From Thiohalobacter sp. IOR34 (GTDB taxonomy: Bacteria; Pseudomonadota; Gammaproteobacteria; Thiohalobacterales; Thiohalobacteraceae): a DNA stretch of 64,000 bases. The stretch is from NCBI RefSeq assembly GCF_030406045.1, contig NZ_CP128988.1, positions 965,438 to 1,029,437 of the forward strand, read 5' to 3'. Below the pieces are notes generated by a model. The model was not told where the DNA came from, ran no database searches, and worked only from the letters and a program-made list of their open reading frames with translations. Positions 16,637 through 26,800 of the stretch are shown piece by piece. Every line of letters starts with the position of its first letter. Position 1 is the first letter of the stretch. A program made the position numbers and the translations under genes.

Positions 16637-18598
16637 TTGGTTGACGAGAAGAAGGGATTTCCCATCAAATCCGTGGTGGCCGCGGTGGTGTTCGCGGCCG
16701 TGGCCCTGGGGCTGGCCCAGGTGGTACCCACCATCGAGATCGCCTGGGTCACGGCCATCCTGCTGCTGACCATCTATCTGTTTGCCTTCGAGATCGTGGA
16801 GGTGGACGTGGCGGCGGTGACCATCATGGTGCTGCTTGGCCTGACCACCCTGTTGGCGCCGCTGATGGGGCTGGAGGAGGGGCTGGTCGACACCCAGCAC
16901 CTGTTCGACGGCTTTGCCTCCAATGCCGTGATCTCCATCATCGCGGTGATGATCATCGGCGCCGGATTGGACCGCACCGGCCTGATGAGCAAGGTCGCGG
17001 CCTACATCCTCAAGGTCGGCGGCACCACCGAGAAGCGCATCATCCCGATCATCTCCGGCACCGTGGCCTTCATCTCCTCCTTCATGCAGAACGTCGGCGC
17101 CGCGGCCCTGTTCCTGCCGGTGGTCAGCCGTATCTCGGCCCGTTCCGGGCTGCCCCTGTCGCGCCTGCTGATGCCGATGGGCTTCTGCGCCATCCTCGGT
17201 GGCACCGTGACCATGGTCGGTTCCAGCCCGCTGATCCTGCTCAACGACCTGATCCTCACTTCCAACAAGGCCTTGCCCCCCGATCAGCAGATGGGCACCT
17301 GGTCGCTGTTCTCGGTGACGCCGGTCGGCATCGCCCTGGTGATCACCGGTATTCTCTATTTCGTGGTCGTCGGCCGCTTCGTTTTGCCGGTCAGCGAGCA
17401 GAAGGATGGCGGCGCCACGGCCACCAATGCCATGGACTATTTCAAGAGCGTCTATGGCCTGGACTATGCCTTGTACGAACTGGTGGTGCCGGTCGGCAGC
17501 CCGCTGGTCGGCAAGACCCTGGACGAGATCGAGCACGATGAGAAAATCCGCGTCATCGCTGCGCTGCGCGGTGCCGACGACCTGCGCATCGGACCCGGTG
17601 GCCTGGCGCGCGACATCGGCATCGAGGCCGGCAGCGTGCTCGGTATCCTCGCCTCGCCGGACAACATCCGTGCCTTCGCCGGGAAGTACGGTCTGCAGTT
17701 GCGCGACGACCTGGAGACCTTTGCCGAGTCCCTGGCCGCGACCAAGGCGGGTATCGCCGAGGTGGTCATCCCGCCGGGTTCGCAGCTGATCGGCAAGAGT
17801 GCCCGCGATGTCTGGATGCGCAAGACCTACGGTATCGCCATGGTTGCCTTGCACCGCCGTGGCGAGACCTATCGCGAGGGTGACGGCATCCGCGACATGC
17901 CGCTGGAGGCCGGTGACACCCTGGTGGTGCACACCACCTGGGATGCCCTGGCGCGGCTGGAGAAGGACCGCAACTTCGTGGTGGTGACCACCGAGTACCC
18001 GCACGAGGAGCTGCGGCCGCACAAGGTGAGCGCGGCGCTGGTGTTCTTCGGCATCGCCCTGACCATGGTGCTGTTCACGGACATCCGCCTCTCGGTCGCG
18101 CTGCTCACCGGCGCGGTGGGCATGGTGTTGTCCGGGGTGCTGAAGATCGAGGAGGCCTACGAGGCGGTTTCCTGGAAGACGGTGTTCCTGCTCGCCTCGC
18201 TGATCCCTCTGGGACTGGCAGTGGAGACCACGGGCACCGCACGCTGGATCGCCGAGCAGACGGTGTCGGTGGTCGGTGAGATGCCGGGTTGGGTGATCCA
18301 GAGTGCCATCGCCGCACTGGCTACCTTCTTTACGCTGGTGATGTCCAACGTAGGCGCCACCGTGCTGCTGGTGCCCCTGGCGGTGAATATCGCCCTGCAG
18401 GTGGGGGCCGATCCGGCGGTGTTCGCCCTCACCGTGGCCATCGCCACGTCCAATTCCTTCCTCATCCCCACCCACCAGGTGAACGCGCTGATCATGGGGC
18501 CGGGCGGCTACCGGGTGCCGGACTTCATGCGTGCCGGCGGCATCATGACGGTGCTGTTCCTGGTGGTGATGATGCTGATGATGAATCTCATCTTCTGA
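16637..18598 (+). CDS. SLC13/ArsB-NhaD-superfamily carrier with two internal RCK_C (TrkA-C) domains
   Basis: 653 residues from TTG 16637, preceded by AGGGGGGG. The N-terminal membrane half includes SFMQNVGAAALFLPVVSRIS. Two soluble TrkA-C type domains (about 255-345 and 350-440) carry VPVGSPLVGKTLDEI and IPPGSQLIGKSARDVWMRKT. The C-terminal membrane half repeats the fold with TLVMSNVGATVLLVPLAVN. Family: sodium- or proton-coupled carriers of di/tricarboxylates, sulfate or similar anions; the RCK_C domains usually bind a regulatory ligand. A longer reading frame to 16469 exists but would pass through the structured leader. It precedes nhaD by 16 bp, so one operon. Confidence 0.87.
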   Translation: MVDEKKGFPIKSVVAAVVFAAVALGLAQVVPTIEIAWVTAILLLTIYLFAFEIVEVDVAAVTIMVLLGLTTLLAPLMGLEEGLVDTQHLFDGFASNAVISIIAVMIIGAGLDRTGLMSKVAAYILKVGGTTEKRIIPIISGTVAFISSFMQNVGAAALFLPVVSRISARSGLPLSRLLMPMGFCAILGGTVTMVGSSPLILLNDLILTSNKALPPDQQMGTWSLFSVTPVGIALVITGILYFVVVGRFVLPVSEQKDGGATATNAMDYFKSVYGLDYALYELVVPVGSPLVGKTLDEIEHDEKIRVIAALRGADDLRIGPGGLARDIGIEAGSVLGILASPDNIRAFAGKYGLQLRDDLETFAESLAATKAGIAEVVIPPGSQLIGKSARDVWMRKTYGIAMVALHRRGETYREGDGIRDMPLEAGDTLVVHTTWDALARLEKDRNFVVVTTEYPHEELRPHKVSAALVFFGIALTMVLFTDIRLSVALLTGAVGMVLSGVLKIEEAYEAVSWKTVFLLASLIPLGLAVETTGTARWIAEQTVSVVGEMPGWVIQSAIAALATFFTLVMSNVGATVLLVPLAVNIALQVGADPAVFALTVAIATSNSFLIPTHQVNALIMGPGGYRVPDFMRAGGIMTVLFLVVMMLMMNLIF

Positions 18599-18614
18599 AT
18601 CGAAGGGGATCGAT

Positions 18615-20021
18615 GTGAGCAAGGCATTCCTGCTGCTGCCCTACCTGATACTGCTGCTGCCCGGTCTGGCGGCGGCCGCCGGCGGTGAAGGGCACGAGCA
18701 GCTGGTGCTGATCGACAGCGCCATCGGCTACACCGCCATCGGCGTCTTCGTGCTGGCCTATCTGTTGGTCATGGCCGAGGAGTTCACCCATCTGCGCAAG
18801 TCCAAGCCGGTGATCCTCGCCGCCGGCATCATCTGGGGCATGATCGGCTATGTCTACGCCAGCCATGGCATGAGCGAGCTGGCCGAGCATGCCGTGCGCC
18901 ACAACCTGCTGGAATACGCCGAGCTGATGCTGTTCCTGCTGGTGGCGATGACCTACATCAACGCCATGGACGAACGCCAGGTCTTCGATGCGCTGCGCGC
19001 CTGGCTGGTGCGCAAGGGCTTCGGTTTCCGCGCCCTGTTCTGGATGACCGGTTTCCTGGCCTTCTTCATCTCGCCGGTAGCCGACAACCTGACCACCGCC
19101 CTGTTGATGTGCGCGGTGGTGCTGGCGGTGGGCGGCGACAACGTCCGTTTCGTCAGCCTGGCCTGCATCAACATCGTGGTGGCGGCCAATGCCGGTGGTG
19201 CCTTCAGTCCGTTTGGCGATATCACCACGCTGATGGTCTGGCAGAAGGGTATCGTCGAGTTCTGGACCTTCTTTGCCCTGTTTGTCCCTTCGCTGGTGAA
19301 TTTCGTGGTGCCGGCGGTGATCATGCACTTCGCCATTCCCAGCGTGAAACCGGAATCCAGCGACGAGCGGGTGCCGATGCGGCGTGGCGCCCGGCGGATC
19401 ATCACCCTGTTCCTGTTGACCATCGTCACTGCGGTGAGCTTCCACAACTTCCTGGGGCTGCCGCCGGTCATCGGCATGCTTACCGGCCTGGCCTATCTGC
19501 AGTTCTTCGGTTACTACCTGAAGAAGACCAGCCACATCGACCTCAACCGCGAGGCCGGTGGCCGCATGGGTGATGTGGTGCCCTTCGACGTGTTCAACAA
19601 GGTGGCGCGTGCCGAATGGGACACCCTGCTGTTCTTCTACGGCGTGGTGCTCTGTGTCGGTGGCCTGGGGTTCCTCGGCTATCTGGCCATGGCCTCGGAA
19701 ATGATGTACGGCGAATGGAGCGCTACCGCCGCCAACGTCGCGGTCGGTGTCCTCTCCGCCATCGTCGACAACATCCCGGTGATGTTTGCCGTGTTGACCA
19801 TGAACCCTGACATGCCTACCGGCCAGTGGTTGCTGGTAACACTGACCGCCGGTGTCGGCGGCAGCCTGCTATCCATCGGCTCGGCAGCCGGTGTGGCGCT
19901 GATGGGCCAGGCGCGTGGCAAGTACACCTTCTTCGGCCATCTCAAGTGGCTGCCGGTGATCGCCCTGGGTTATGTGGCCAGTATCTATACCCACCTCTGG
20001 TTGAACAGCGCCTATTTCTGA
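18615..20021 (+). CDS. nhaD: NhaD-type Na+/H+ antiporter
   Basis: 468 residues from GTG 18615 with GAAGGGG upstream. A hydrophobic, possibly cleaved N-terminus (LLLPYLILLLPGLAAAA) is followed by about 12 helices. Family marks are SPVADNLTTALLMCAVVLAVG, NIVVAANAGGAFSPFGDITTLMVWQKG and AIVDNIPVMFAVLTMNPDM. NhaD exchanges Na+ or Li+ for H+ at alkaline pH and is common in halo-alkaliphilic and marine bacteria. It lies in an operon with the SLC13-type carrier, which may supply or use the Na+ gradient. Confidence 0.92.
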   Translation: MSKAFLLLPYLILLLPGLAAAAGGEGHEQLVLIDSAIGYTAIGVFVLAYLLVMAEEFTHLRKSKPVILAAGIIWGMIGYVYASHGMSELAEHAVRHNLLEYAELMLFLLVAMTYINAMDERQVFDALRAWLVRKGFGFRALFWMTGFLAFFISPVADNLTTALLMCAVVLAVGGDNVRFVSLACINIVVAANAGGAFSPFGDITTLMVWQKGIVEFWTFFALFVPSLVNFVVPAVIMHFAIPSVKPESSDERVPMRRGARRIITLFLLTIVTAVSFHNFLGLPPVIGMLTGLAYLQFFGYYLKKTSHIDLNREAGGRMGDVVPFDVFNKVARAEWDTLLFFYGVVLCVGGLGFLGYLAMASEMMYGEWSATAANVAVGVLSAIVDNIPVMFAVLTMNPDMPTGQWLLVTLTAGVGGSLLSIGSAAGVALMGQARGKYTFFGHLKWLPVIALGYVASIYTHLWLNSAYF

Positions 20022-20091
20022 GCGGAGGAACGGCTCCCTGCCCCCTGGGCTTTGCTTGGCAAGCCTTTTATTGCTGGCTACACTGGGAATC

Positions 20092-23000
20092 ATGGCTGTA
20101 GCGCATCAGCAGACAAGCACGGGTGAACCGCCAGCGGATGTGTTTTCGCTCTTCAATCCCCGCGGCACCTTGCTCTTCTGGGGCGCCGCCCTGCTTGGCA
20201 TTCTCGCTTTTGCTGCAATCCTGGTGATTACTGACCTGCCAGCGCGTATCAAGCGCGGCGAGCAGGGGCAGGTGGCGCTGCGCATGCTGGATGCGGTGCG
20301 TCCGCAAATGCTCGCTCTCAAGGTTGCGCAGGAAGGCTGGTTGTCGCGACGCGAGCAGGGTGAGGCCCTGGCGGATGCTGAACTGCGAGGCTGGAGGGAT
20401 GATGGCGCCTTGCGGCAGCGGGTCGATGAGTACCGTGAGGCCGGTCTCTACAACGCGAGGCTGATCCGCAGCATCGATGTCTTCGAGCAGACGCTGTCCG
20501 CCTGGATGGAGGCGGAGTCTGATCTGCGCCGACATTTCAATGAGTCGGCCGACGGCCAGAACGGCCATCTTGCCCAGCATGTATTGCGTGCCGACAGCCT
20601 GTTTCTCGCCGCCCTGTACCGCCTGGCCGATGGTGAGGCGCCGATCCACCGGGATATCGAGGATGGGCGCCGTGCTTCTCATCTGCTTCAGCTAAGCGGG
20701 TTGGGCCTGCTGGTCTATCTGTTTCTGCTGGTGGCCTATCTCCTGTACAGCCGGATGCGTGAACTGAACCGTTCCCGGCAGATCCTCGACCAGGCGCACC
20801 GGCGCCTGGTCACCAGCGAACAGGACTTGCGTATCACCCTCGATTCCATCGGTGACGCGGTGATTGCGACCGATGCGGAGGGGCGGGTGACGCGCATGAA
20901 TCCTGTTGCAGAGCAACTCACCGGCTGGCAGGAAGCCGATGCGCGCGGTCGGTCATTGGAAGAGGTGTTCCGGATCGTCAACAGCGAGACCGGTGCGGTG
21001 GTGGAGAGCCCGGTGTCCAAGGTGCTGCGCGAGGGCAGCGTGGTTGGCCTGGCCAATCATACAGCGCTGATCGACCGTCAGGGCCGGCAGCGGCAGATCT
21101 CTGACAGCGGGGCGCCGATTCGTGATGACAGCGGCCGGATCCGCGGTGTGGTGCTGGTGTTCCGCGACGTGACCGAAGAATACCGTCTGGAACAGGCGTT
21201 GCACGACAGTGAGCGCCGCCTGCGCGAGGCACAGCGCATTGCCCGCCTTGGGCACTGGACACTGGATATCGGCAGTGGTGCGCTGCGCTGGTCAGATGAG
21301 ATCTTCCGCATCTTCGAGATCGACCCGGCCCAGTTCGGCGCCTCCTACGAGGCCTTTCTGGAACGGGTGCATCCGGAAGACCGGGAGCGGGTCGATCAGG
21401 CCTACCAGGATTCGGTACGCGAACACCGCCCCTACCAGGTCACCCACCGGCTGCTGTTCGAGGACGGCAGGATCAAGCACGTCATCGAGCGCGGCGAGAC
21501 CTTCTACGACGAACAGGGGAGGCCGCTGTATTCCATTGGCACGGTGCAGGACGTGAGCGAGCAGATGGAGGCGGCCGAGGAGCTGCGCCTGGCTGCCACC
21601 ACCTTCGAGAGCCATACCGGCATCCTGATCACGGATGCCGAGGGCACCATCCAGCGCGTCAACCCCGCCATGGCGGCGATGACCGGCTACTCGGCCGAGG
21701 AACTGGTCGGCAACAACCCGCGTATCCTCCAGTCAGGGCGCCAGGATAGGCGTTTCTACCGCCAGATGTGGGAGATGATAAGGGATACCGGTCGTTGGCA
21801 GGGCGAACTCTGGAACCGGCGCAAGGACGGTGAACTCTATGCCGAGTGGCTGACCATCACCGCAGTCAAGGATTCGGCAGGGCGTGTTACGCACTATATC
21901 GGTACTTCGCAGGATATCACCGAGCGCAAGAGGGCGGAGGCGCGCATTCAGCACCTCGCCTATTATGACGACCTGACCGGGCTGCCCAACCGGCGCCTGT
22001 TTCTGGATCGCCTGGAGCACGAACTGGCCGTTGCCCGTCGGCGTGGTCTGCACGGCGCGGTGCTGTTTCTCGACCTGGACCGTTTCAAGACCCTGAACGA
22101 TGCCCTCGGCCATCCCATCGGTGACCTGCTGCTGCGCGAGGTCAGCAGGCGACTGATCGATCAGGTGCGGGCGGAGGATACCGTGGCGCGCCTCGGCGGG
22201 GACGAGTTCGTGATCCTGCTGCCCGAACTGAGCAGCGAGCTGGACCAGGCGGGCTTCGAGGCCCAGGCGGTGGCCGAGAAGATTGCGGAACGGCTGGCGG
22301 ATCCCTACGACCTGGAAGGCCATATCTATTACCTCACGGCGAGCCTTGGCATCGTGCTGTTTCCGGGTGACGTCGGCGAGAAGGAGAGCGTGGACGACAT
22401 CCTCAAGCATGCCGACAGCGCCATGTACCAGGCCAAGGATGCGGGGCGCAACACGGTACGTTTCTTCCTGCCGAGCATGCAGGCGGCGGCCGATGCCCGG
22501 CTGGCGCTGGAGAAGGATCTGCGTCAGGCCCTGGAAAACGAGGAACTGGTGTTGCACTACCAGCCGCAGCTCGATGCCGAAGGCCGGTTGCTCGGCGCCG
22601 AGGCCCTGCTGCGCTGGAACAGTCCGGCGCGGGGCATGGTACCGCCGGATGCCTTCATCCCGATTGCCGAGGAGACCGGTCTGATCCTGGATCTCGGTGA
22701 CTGGGTGCTGCGGGCCGCCGCTGCCCAGATCCGGGAATGGGAGCAGAATGGCATGCTGGCGCAGGTCGGCGCTTTGGCCGTCAATGTCAGCCCACGCCAG
22801 TTTCACCAGGCCGACTTCAGTCAGCGGGTACTCGATATCCTTGCGGGGGCGGGCGTCACGCCCCGTGCCATGAAGCTGGAGATCACCGAGGGGGTGGTGA
22901 TGGATAGTGTCGGCGAGGCCATCGAAAAGATGCAGGTGCTGAAGGCGGCGGGGATCGGTTTCTCGCTGGATGACTTCGGCACTGGCTATTCCTCGCTCTC

Positions 23001-23292
23001 CTATCTGCAACGACTGCCCATCGATACCATCAAGATCGACCGCAGCTTCATTCGTGATATCGCCGACAATCCTGGCGATGCCGCAATCGTCGAGACCATC
23101 CTTGCCATGGCCGCGCATCTGGAGCTGGAAGTGGTCGCTGAGGGGGTGGAGACGCAGCAGGCGCTGGAGTTGCTGCAGGCCAGGGGTTGCCGTGCCTATC
23201 AGGGGTATTATTTCAGCCATCCACTCGAAGCGGAGGCCTTTGCCCGTTTCGTCAGAGAGGTTGCCGGCAAGGCTGGGAATGCCGTCGATTAG
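20092..23292 (+). CDS. Membrane-anchored multi-PAS GGDEF-EAL protein (c-di-GMP turnover)
   Basis: 1066 residues from ATG 20092 (a TTG at 20056 could add 12). Two membrane segments (about 22-45 and 215-236) flank a helical periplasmic sensor. They are followed by three PAS/PAC modules (about 255-375, 390-505, 515-635), a GGDEF domain with intact RLGGDEFVILL, and an EAL domain with EALLRW, ITEG, DDFGTGYSSLSYLQ and VVAEGVET, all expected for an active phosphodiesterase. It probably responds to redox or small-ligand signals. The stop codon TAG at 23290-23292 is the first three bases of a family A repeat, so the original 3' end has been altered. Confidence 0.93.
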   Translation: MAVAHQQTSTGEPPADVFSLFNPRGTLLFWGAALLGILAFAAILVITDLPARIKRGEQGQVALRMLDAVRPQMLALKVAQEGWLSRREQGEALADAELRGWRDDGALRQRVDEYREAGLYNARLIRSIDVFEQTLSAWMEAESDLRRHFNESADGQNGHLAQHVLRADSLFLAALYRLADGEAPIHRDIEDGRRASHLLQLSGLGLLVYLFLLVAYLLYSRMRELNRSRQILDQAHRRLVTSEQDLRITLDSIGDAVIATDAEGRVTRMNPVAEQLTGWQEADARGRSLEEVFRIVNSETGAVVESPVSKVLREGSVVGLANHTALIDRQGRQRQISDSGAPIRDDSGRIRGVVLVFRDVTEEYRLEQALHDSERRLREAQRIARLGHWTLDIGSGALRWSDEIFRIFEIDPAQFGASYEAFLERVHPEDRERVDQAYQDSVREHRPYQVTHRLLFEDGRIKHVIERGETFYDEQGRPLYSIGTVQDVSEQMEAAEELRLAATTFESHTGILITDAEGTIQRVNPAMAAMTGYSAEELVGNNPRILQSGRQDRRFYRQMWEMIRDTGRWQGELWNRRKDGELYAEWLTITAVKDSAGRVTHYIGTSQDITERKRAEARIQHLAYYDDLTGLPNRRLFLDRLEHELAVARRRGLHGAVLFLDLDRFKTLNDALGHPIGDLLLREVSRRLIDQVRAEDTVARLGGDEFVILLPELSSELDQAGFEAQAVAEKIAERLADPYDLEGHIYYLTASLGIVLFPGDVGEKESVDDILKHADSAMYQAKDAGRNTVRFFLPSMQAAADARLALEKDLRQALENEELVLHYQPQLDAEGRLLGAEALLRWNSPARGMVPPDAFIPIAEETGLILDLGDWVLRAAAAQIREWEQNGMLAQVGALAVNVSPRQFHQADFSQRVLDILAGAGVTPRAMKLEITEGVVMDSVGEAIEKMQVLKAAGIGFSLDDFGTGYSSLSYLQRLPIDTIKIDRSFIRDIADNPGDAAIVETILAMAAHLELEVVAEGVETQQALELLQARGCRAYQGYYFSHPLEAEAFARFVREVAGKAGNAVD

Positions 23293-23548
23293 CCCGGATA
23301 TTGCACCAAGGATTCGATTCCCAGGGCGAAGCTGGCAAAGCAGCCTGGCCTTGTATACCAGCCTGAAGTCCAATCATGCGGGTCGCCTTGGTGCAATGTC
23401 CGGGGCAATAACACCACGCCAATCGCGGCCTGGAGGCCGCTCCTACAACACATTGTGCCGCCATGCCCCGTAGGAGCGGCCTCCAGGCCGCGATCCCCGC
23501 GGGTCTAGGTACGCCATCATCCGGGGCCTTGGTGCAATATCCGGGCTA
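23290..23548. repeat. Family A terminal-inverted-repeat element (copy 1), with a family R palindrome inside
   Basis: Starts TAGCCCGGATATTGCACCAA and ends with its inverted complement, finishing CCGGGCTA at 23548; the flanking TA may be the target duplication. A second inner end (CCTTGGTGCAATGTCCGGGG) lies at about 23384-23405 just before family R copy 1, so it is a composite. The first three bases are the stop codon of the GGDEF-EAL gene. It directly abuts family B copy 1. Confidence 0.85.
23422..23494. repeat. Family R REP-like palindrome, copy 1
   Basis: Arms ATCGCGGCCTGGAGGCCGCT (plus CCTAC) and the exact complement, around a loop ACACATTGTGCCGCCATG. Each arm is itself partly palindromic (GGCCTGGAGGCC). 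Lies inside family A copy 1. Confidence 0.9.
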
Positions 23549-23549
23549 G

Positions 23550-23707
23550 GAGTCTGTCGGACCCGGGACCTATCTACTGCGCGGTTGGGAGGGCGGCCCG
23601 AACCCCCGATTTCTCGTTGCGTATGCCCACTCTGCGCCTCGAAATCGTGAAGATTTGTGCTCGCTCTCCCGCCCTGCTCGCTACGATTGCCTGAATCCGG
23701 CAGACTC
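23550..23707. repeat. Family B MITE-like element, copy 1
   Basis: 158 bp bounded by GAGTCTGTCGGA and TCCGGCAGACTC. The interior includes GCGCCTCGAAATCGTGAA and CGCTACGATTGCCTGAA, shared with the copies at 42063 and 63890. No reading frame is conserved. Confidence 0.85.
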
Positions 23708-23719
23708 AACACCACGCCA

Positions 23720-23794
23720 ATCGCGGCCTGGAGGCCGCTCCTACAAAACACATTGTGCCGCCATGCCCCGTAGGAGCGGCCTCCAGGCCGCGAT
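23720..23794. repeat. Family R REP-like palindrome, copy 2
   Basis: Same arms and loop as copy 1 with one extra A in the loop. It follows directly after family B copy 1. Confidence 0.9.
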
Positions 23795-23810
23795 CGAGGC
23801 AAAGGGGAGG

Positions 23811-23826
23811 GGATATTGCACCAAGG
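23811..23826. repeat. Family A terminus fragment
   Basis: GGATATTGCACCAAGG matches the inner part of the family A end. It lies 27 bp beyond the stop codon of the minus-strand GGDEF-EAL gene. The stretch 23293-23852 holds only the repeats listed and no gene. Confidence 0.7.
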
Positions 23827-23852
23827 ATTCGAACAGCCGCCAGGCTGGGTGT

Positions 23853-26800
23853 TCAGTCCTGTTTCCGATGGGGGCCTGGCGCTGTCTCCAGCAGAGCGCA
23901 GAAGTCTGTCTGCGACAGCGGCGGGCTGAAATGGAAACCCTGGTAGGCCGAGCAGCCGAGGCGGCGCAGGATCTCGAGCTGGCGGGCGGTTTCCACACCC
24001 TCGGCGACAGTGGTGATCTGCAGGTGGTGGGCCATGGTCAGGATGGTCTCGACGATGGCAATATCGTTGGGGTTGTCGGCCATGTCACGAATGAAGCTGC
24101 GGTCGATCTTGATGGTATCGATGGGCAGTCGTTGCAGATAGGAGAGCGAGGAATAGCCGGTACCGAAATCGTCGATGGCGATCTTCAGGCCATGCTGTTT
24201 CAGAGCCTCGAGTCGTCGGCTTACCTCTGCGGTATCGTGGATCAGCAGGTTCTCAGTGATCTCCACCTCCAGACAGCGCCCGTCGATACCATGCCGGGCC
24301 AGGCTGGCCTCCAGTCGGTCGAGAAAGTCGTCCTGCCGGAACTGGCGCGGACTGACATTGATGGACAGGCCATGTTCAAACATGCAGGCCGGGCCCATGC
24401 GACAGAGTCTGGCTGCGTGGCGGCAGGCCTGTTCGATGACCCACTGGCCGATGGGGATGATCAGGCCGGTCTCTTCTGCCAACGGTATGAACTGATCGGG
24501 TGTGATCAGCCCTTTCTCCGGATGTTGCCAGCGCAGCAGGACCTCGGCACCGAGGATGCGGTCGTCTGTGATATCCAGTTTGGGTTGGTACAACAGCTCG
24601 AACTGCTGTTTTTCGATGGCGCGGCGCAATTCATTTTCCAGCTCCAGGCGCTGGACGGCAGCGACGTTCATGTGAGCCGAGAAGAAGGTGTAGTTGTCGC
24701 GGCCCGAGCCCTTGGCCTGGTAGAGCGCGATATCGGCGTGCTTGAGCAGTTCGTCTGCGCTGGAACCATCGGTGGGATAGAGGGCGATGCCGGTACTGGG
24801 GGTGACGCTCAGGCTGTGGCCGTTGATCAGATAGGGTGGTGCCAGTTGTTCGCGGACCTTCTCGGCCACCTGGCTGGCGTGCTGCAGGGCCTGGATATTG
24901 TCACCCAGATCGGTGAGCAGGATGACGAATTCATCGCCCCCTATCCGGGCCACGGTGTCCTCCTGGCGGATGCAATCGTTGAGGCGGGCGCCGATCTGTG
25001 CCAGTAGCTGGTCACCGGCCGGATGGCCCAGCGAGTCGTTGATCGCCTTGAAGTGATCGATGTCCAGCAGCATCACTGCCAGACATCCCTGGTGGCGTTG
25101 GGCATGGGCCAGGGCCTGTTGCAGCCGGTCCTGCAGCAACTCGCGGTTGGGCAGCTGGGTGAGGCTGTCATGGTAGGCGAGATGCTTGATCTGTGCCTCG
25201 GTCTGCAGGCGTTCGATCTCGGCAGCGGCGCGCACGGCAAAGATACCCATCACGGATTCAAGGAAGCCGCTGTCCTGGAGGGGGCGGCGGAACAGGGCGA
25301 ACAGCAGGCCCAGCGCCTTGCCACTGGAATCGAACAGCGGGATGCCGACATAGGCCTCCATCTTCAGCTCGGCCAGAAACCCGTCCTTGGGGAAGGCCTT
25401 CTGCACGTCATGCAGATAGCTGCGGTTCTGCTGACCGACGACGGTCTCGCAGGGGGTGTTCGCCATCGGGTAGACCAGGTTGGGTTGGGCCTCACCATCC
25501 AGGTAGAAGCTGAGGGTCTGAATGCGGTCGTCATGGCCCTCGGCCAGAACACCGATGCCCACGGCGTCGGCCAGGAGGATGGGGGCCATGCGCCCGGCCA
25601 CGGCGTCGAAGAAGGCCTCGCCAATGGTCGTCGAGATGCCGTCCATGATCTGCCGGATCGCGGTCTCGATCCGCTGCTGCCGGCGCTGGTCTTCGCAGAA
25701 GGCATGGGCCAGTGCTGCCTCCAGGGCGAAGGCCTCTAGGCTGTCCAGTTCGCGCTGTCCGTAACGATGCCGCTGGTGACAATGGGCCAGCAACAGCACA
25801 CCGATCGGTTTGCCGCCTCGCAGCAGGGGGGCTCCGGCCAGTGAGCGGATGGCGAACGGGCGCAGGACCGGGGCGCTGGCACAGGGGTCTGTGGCCGCCG
25901 TCTCCAGGGCATGGCGTCGGCCGTTACGAAAGACCTTGCCGGCCAGCGAGGGCGTGTCCAGGGGGAGCTGGAAGTGGCCTTCGGCACGGAAGGGGGCGTT
26001 GCTGTAGCCTACCGCCAGCAGGCGCTCGCTGCCGGGGTCGTGCAGAAAGAGCAGGCAGAGATCGCTGTTCAGGGTGGTTCGGGTCTTGTCCACCACCAGT
26101 TCGAACAGGCGGGCCATGCCCTCGGTGGTCTGTCCTTCCATCAGCAGCTGGTTGCCGAAGGCCAGTTGCTCACGATGCAGGCGCTGTTCGTCCAGGGTAT
26201 GACGCAGATGGGCGGCGAGCAGGCCGAGTTCATCGGTGGTGGATGGTCGTGGCAGGGCGATGCCAAGGCCTGGTGATATGGCATGGGGCCATTGCAGCAG
26301 CCGGTGCAGCGGTTGCAGGGACTGTTCGAAACTCTTCAGAAACAGCAGGGTGCCAGCGATGGCGAGGATCTCCATCATTAGCCAGATGAGGAAGGTCTCG
26401 CGGGTGAAGTAGCCGGTTCTCGTCCAGTAGTATTGAACCAGCATGGTGTCGATCAGCAGCGGAACCAGCGCGCCGATGAGGAAGACCCGGCTCTTGATGG
26501 TCAGTATCGGCCGCTGCAGCGGGAAGCCACCGAAGCTGCGACCGAACAGGTCGAAGATGGCGAAGAAGATCGGCAGGCCGACCAGGATGGAGACGATCAG
26601 CGCCACCAGATGGATGCGGAACCAATCGATGGGGGTGGCGCGGAAGTCGGTGTAGAGCTCGGCGCTGAGGATCACCGAGGCCGGTGCCAGCAGCAGATAG
26701 CCGAGGAACAGTCCCCAGTAGTGGAGGGGAAAGCGGCGCAGCCGCCGTTCCAGCCCCGGCTGGTCGCATCTGTCGGGTTGTTCCAGACAGTGAAGCAGGG

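Noticed and set aside
23592-25007. Apparent + strand gene starting in the repeats after the first GGDEF-EAL gene
   Set aside because: The frame is the antisense of the second GGDEF-EAL gene plus translated repeat sequence.
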